Shown here piece by piece: positions 61,889 to 64,000 of a stretch of 64,000 nucleotides of DNA (its first letter is position 1; every line of letters starts with the position of its first letter). The notes beneath the pieces are model-generated. The model was not told the origin of the DNA. It saw only the letters and a program-made list of their open reading frames with translations, and did no database searches. Source of the stretch: Echinicola sp. 20G (lineage in GTDB: Bacteria; Bacteroidota; Bacteroidia; Cytophagales; Cyclobacteriaceae); NCBI RefSeq assembly GCF_015533855.1, contig NZ_AP024154.1, forward strand, positions 1,243,001-1,307,000, given 5' to 3'. A program made the translations under genes and the position numbers.

Positions 61889-62644
61889 TCAAATACTTCC
61901 AGTCAATTTTTTCCAAAGCTTCATCACTTGTAAATCCCCAAAACCATAAATACTTTCACGCTTGCAGAACTCTTGGAAAACTGGGCCAAAATTCCTTGTG
62001 TCTAAGTCCTCCATAATTTTTAGCAAACTCTTTTCAGGCCTTCCCAGTTCTCCTTCAGTAGACCTTCTATCTATTTCTGCATTCATAGCTGGTTTCAAAA
62101 AATCAGCAAATTTGATTGACTCATTTGCTATTTCTAACAGTTCATTGTCATTTTTGTACTGATAAGCCTTCCATAGCTTACCCAGTACATTAAATTCACT
62201 TTTTTTAAGCTCTTGGCGTTTTTCAAAGTTCGAAATCAATCCTTGTTCATCCAATCCGGCAAAACCATATTCCAATGATGTAAACGGTCTTACCAAATAA
62301 ACTTTTCCCTGGTGATCCTGCCTCCTCAATCTGCCCAAAACATACCAGCAATTAACCTGACAAAATAAGTCATCTTCAAACCATAAATTAACTGTGCTTT
62401 GTTTTGGAATATCTTTGATCTTTTCCAATTCTGGAACAGTCATCTCAAAGTAACTCTCAGGTGTAAATTCTCCATATGATGTACTGATAAATGATGCTCT
62501 ATTTTGGTAAAATTCTTCATCAGACTCCCCACTTACATCACCATCTACCAAACATTCTCTAAAAACAATTACATCTCCTTGAAATGCTGAAGGAAATCGG
62601 CTCATCAGCGCATCCCCATTCAATATATGAAATGTCTTTCCCAT
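61889..62644 (-). CDS. DUF1835-domain protein
   Basis: A 251-aa cytoplasmic protein. FHILNGDALMSRFP at the start and GDVIVFRECLVDGDV fit the DUF1835 domain. A Glu-rich middle and a helical end follow. The start at 62644 is chosen because it lies one base from the acetyltransferase stop and begins at the domain; an ATG further upstream would overlap it. Function unknown. Confidence 0.82.
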   Translation of the reverse strand: MGKTFHILNGDALMSRFPSAFQGDVIVFRECLVDGDVSGESDEEFYQNRASFISTSYGEFTPESYFEMTVPELEKIKDIPKQSTVNLWFEDDLFCQVNCWYVLGRLRRQDHQGKVYLVRPFTSLEYGFAGLDEQGLISNFEKRQELKKSEFNVLGKLWKAYQYKNDNELLEIANESIKFADFLKPAMNAEIDRRSTEGELGRPEKSLLKIMEDLDTRNFGPVFQEFCKRESIYGFGDLQVMKLWKKLTGSI

Positions 62645-62645
62645 T

Positions 62646-63236
62646 TTATTCCTCCAATGTTTTGATGACTTTACAAGGGTTTCCAAAAGCCAGGACATTA
62701 TCAGGGATATCTTTAGTCACAACGGAACCAGCCCCAATGGTTACATTATCTCCGATACTTACCCCTGGCATGATACACACATTTCCTCCTATCCAAACAT
62801 TGTCTCCTATATCCACTGGCTTGGAAAAAGTCCTGTAAATAGGTTCATTTGGTGATTGCTCTTCAGGTCTTCTGATTCTATCTGAAGCTTTCAAAGGATG
62901 ACTTGCGGTATAAATCTGAACTCCCGGAGCAATAAGGCCATTTTTACCGATGCTTATGGTATTGTCATCCAAGAAAGTACAGTTCATATTGACAAATGTA
63001 TTTTCGCCAATATAAATGTGCTCTCCATAATCACAATAAAAAGGAGCCTCGATCCATACTTTATCTCCTTTTTTTCCCAATAATTCATTCAAGATTTGAT
63101 CTTTCTGTTGTAAATCTTCTGCGTCCAGATGGTTATAATTCTTGATCAACCTTCGTGCTATGTAGTTTTGTGCCAGCAGCTCAGGATCCAAAGTATTGTA
63201 CTGTTGGCCTGCAAGCATCTTTTCTTTTTCTGTCAT
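62646..63236 (-). CDS. Sugar O-acetyltransferase (Maa/NodL/LacA type)
   Basis: A 196-aa left-handed beta-helix acetyltransferase. The N-terminal EKEKMLAGQQYNTLDPEL block is the Maa signature. Hexapeptide repeats are visible as IYIGENTFVN, ISIGKNGLIAPGV, VDIGDNVWIGGNVCIMPGVSIGDNVTIGAGSVVTKDIP, with the catalytic His in IYTASHPL. Such enzymes acetylate galactosides, maltose or glucose. The start at 63236 matches the family N-terminus. It lies 4 bases from the sulfatase stop and 1 base from the DUF1835 gene, so the three form one operon. Confidence 0.92.
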   Translation of the reverse strand: MTEKEKMLAGQQYNTLDPELLAQNYIARRLIKNYNHLDAEDLQQKDQILNELLGKKGDKVWIEAPFYCDYGEHIYIGENTFVNMNCTFLDDNTISIGKNGLIAPGVQIYTASHPLKASDRIRRPEEQSPNEPIYRTFSKPVDIGDNVWIGGNVCIMPGVSIGDNVTIGAGSVVTKDIPDNVLAFGNPCKVIKTLEE

Positions 63237-63240
63237 ATTA

Positions 63241-64000
63241 TTAATACGCCATTTTCTCAATTTCCACCCAAAAGGGCATAAGGTTTTTTCCATTGATTGA
63301 ATAAAATGGTATCAAATCAGCCTCTGTGGCACCCATTGGAACGTTTTCCATTACCAAAATATCCTCTTCTTCTCCTATGTCTGTTTGAAAAACGTTTGGC
63401 CCCAACTCTAAAACCAACTTTCCTCCAGCCGGGACTGGCTTAATAAATTTGAATTTTACACGGTAGTTTCCTGGGTTGACCTTCACTGTCCATTTCCCGA
63501 AAATTTCCTCTTGATTCCAAATGCCCCTAGCGCCTCCTGCATCATTCCTATTCAGATAGGTAATTGGCTCTTTTTCATTCCCTATTTCAATCAAAGGCTG
63601 TTTTTGGATGTTCTCTGAATGAATCAAATCCAGATACATTTGATCCAGTTTTACTTTCAAGGATTTTACCTTTTCAGGATACTCTTTGCTAAGATCAATT
63701 TGCTCAAAAGGATCCTGTTGTTGGTCGAAAAGCTCAAAATCCCTCAATGGAGCATCATAAGCTGCGTGGGCAACTAAACGATATTTTCCTTCCTGCAAGG
63801 CCATATTTTGGTACAGCTCCGGGTACTTACGTGTCCAATAAAAGAAAAGTGGCCTGTTGGACCAATTTACTTCTTTTCCTTGCATTAAAGGGACCAAACT
63901 CTTCCCATCAATCTGGCGATCCTTAGGCAAATTGGCTTGGCAGATTTCAGACAATGTAGGCATAACATCCATATGAACTGCTGCAGTATTGATTTCTATA
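63241..64000 (-). CDS. Sulfatase C-terminal part (5' end beyond window)
   Basis: The frame is open to the right edge. It contains HMDVMPTLSEI and GKSLVPLMQG, the post-catalytic blocks of type I sulfatases; the Cys/Ser-x-Pro-x-Arg active site and metal ligands lie outside the window. A Tyr/Gly/Asp-rich C-terminal beta-sheet domain (about 130 residues after FDQQQDPFEQIDLSKEYPEKV) ends the protein. Such enzymes desulfate marine polysaccharides or glycans. It heads the operon with the acetyltransferase and DUF1835 genes. Confidence 0.9.
   Translation of the reverse strand, partial: IEINTAAVHMDVMPTLSEICQANLPKDRQIDGKSLVPLMQGKEVNWSNRPLFFYWTRKYPELYQNMALQEGKYRLVAHAAYDAPLRDFELFDQQQDPFEQIDLSKEYPEKVKSLKVKLDQMYLDLIHSENIQKQPLIEIGNEKEPITYLNRNDAGGARGIWNQEEIFGKWTVKVNPGNYRVKFKFIKPVPAGGKLVLELGPNVFQTDIGEEEDILVMENVPMGATEADLIPFYSINGKNLMPFWVEIEKMAY

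Overview
The window reads as one chromosomal stretch of a member of the Bacteroidota, most likely order Cytophagales and near the Cyclobacteriaceae (Echinicola, Cyclobacterium and Algoriphagus relatives). The evidence is a SusC/SusD outer-membrane pair, many small lipoproteins, a LytTR response regulator, a multi-PAS histidine kinase, a BamA/TamA-type porin, a sulfatase, RluF, LemA/TPM proteins, AT-rich spacers and scattered TAnnTTTG promoter elements. The placement comes from gene content and protein style, not from a database search. No insertion sequence, prophage, CRISPR array or rRNA gene was seen.

Layout. 0-8 kb: a truncated lipoprotein gene, a GIY-YIG nuclease gene beside tRNA-Leu(UAA) and tRNA-Gly(GCC), mutS, a SpoU/TrmH methyltransferase and three short secreted proteins, two of them tandem paralogues. 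8-13 kb: a SusD-SusC pair with a 0.64 kb AT-rich leader. 13-22 kb: an AONS-like PLP enzyme with a dipeptide epimerase, divergent from an M14 peptidase; then an esterase, a DM13 lipoprotein, an amidohydrolase, an M23-type protein and a threonine dehydratase-like enzyme. 22-28 kb: cysteine desulfurase, GlmM, MazG and a ClC channel. 28.1-28.65 kb: a gene-free AT-rich stretch with a cluster of DnaA boxes, the best candidate for a chromosomal origin.

Right of that: a Fur regulator, an aspartyl protease with a PDZ domain, a large soluble PAS/GAF kinase, a LemA-TPM-TPM operon, an AraC regulator with an SDR enzyme, two methyltransferases, an Omp85-type barrel, DoxX, a Crp-type regulator and RluF. 44-51 kb is a functional unit: an FNR-like regulator with four candidate Fe-S cysteines, then a porin, a NrtA-type binding lipoprotein, a permease and two ATPases. 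This looks like an oxygen- or nitrogen-controlled nitrate (or related anion) uptake system. TACGTA inverted repeats lie before both the regulator and the porin.

51-64 kb carries stress and housekeeping genes: GNATs, a secreted DinB-like protein, a pentapeptide-repeat protein, a ZIP-like transporter, an N-acyl-D-amino-acid deacylase-like lipoprotein, several small membrane proteins, a Big_2 lipoprotein divergent from a LytTR regulator, and a sulfatase / acetyltransferase / DUF1835 operon running off the right edge.

Most standouts are variants of known families: an asymmetric ABC ATPase pair, an amidohydrolase and a ZIP protein lacking usual metal ligands, an M23 protein without a signal peptide, and the origin candidate. 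I found no clearly new multi-gene system.
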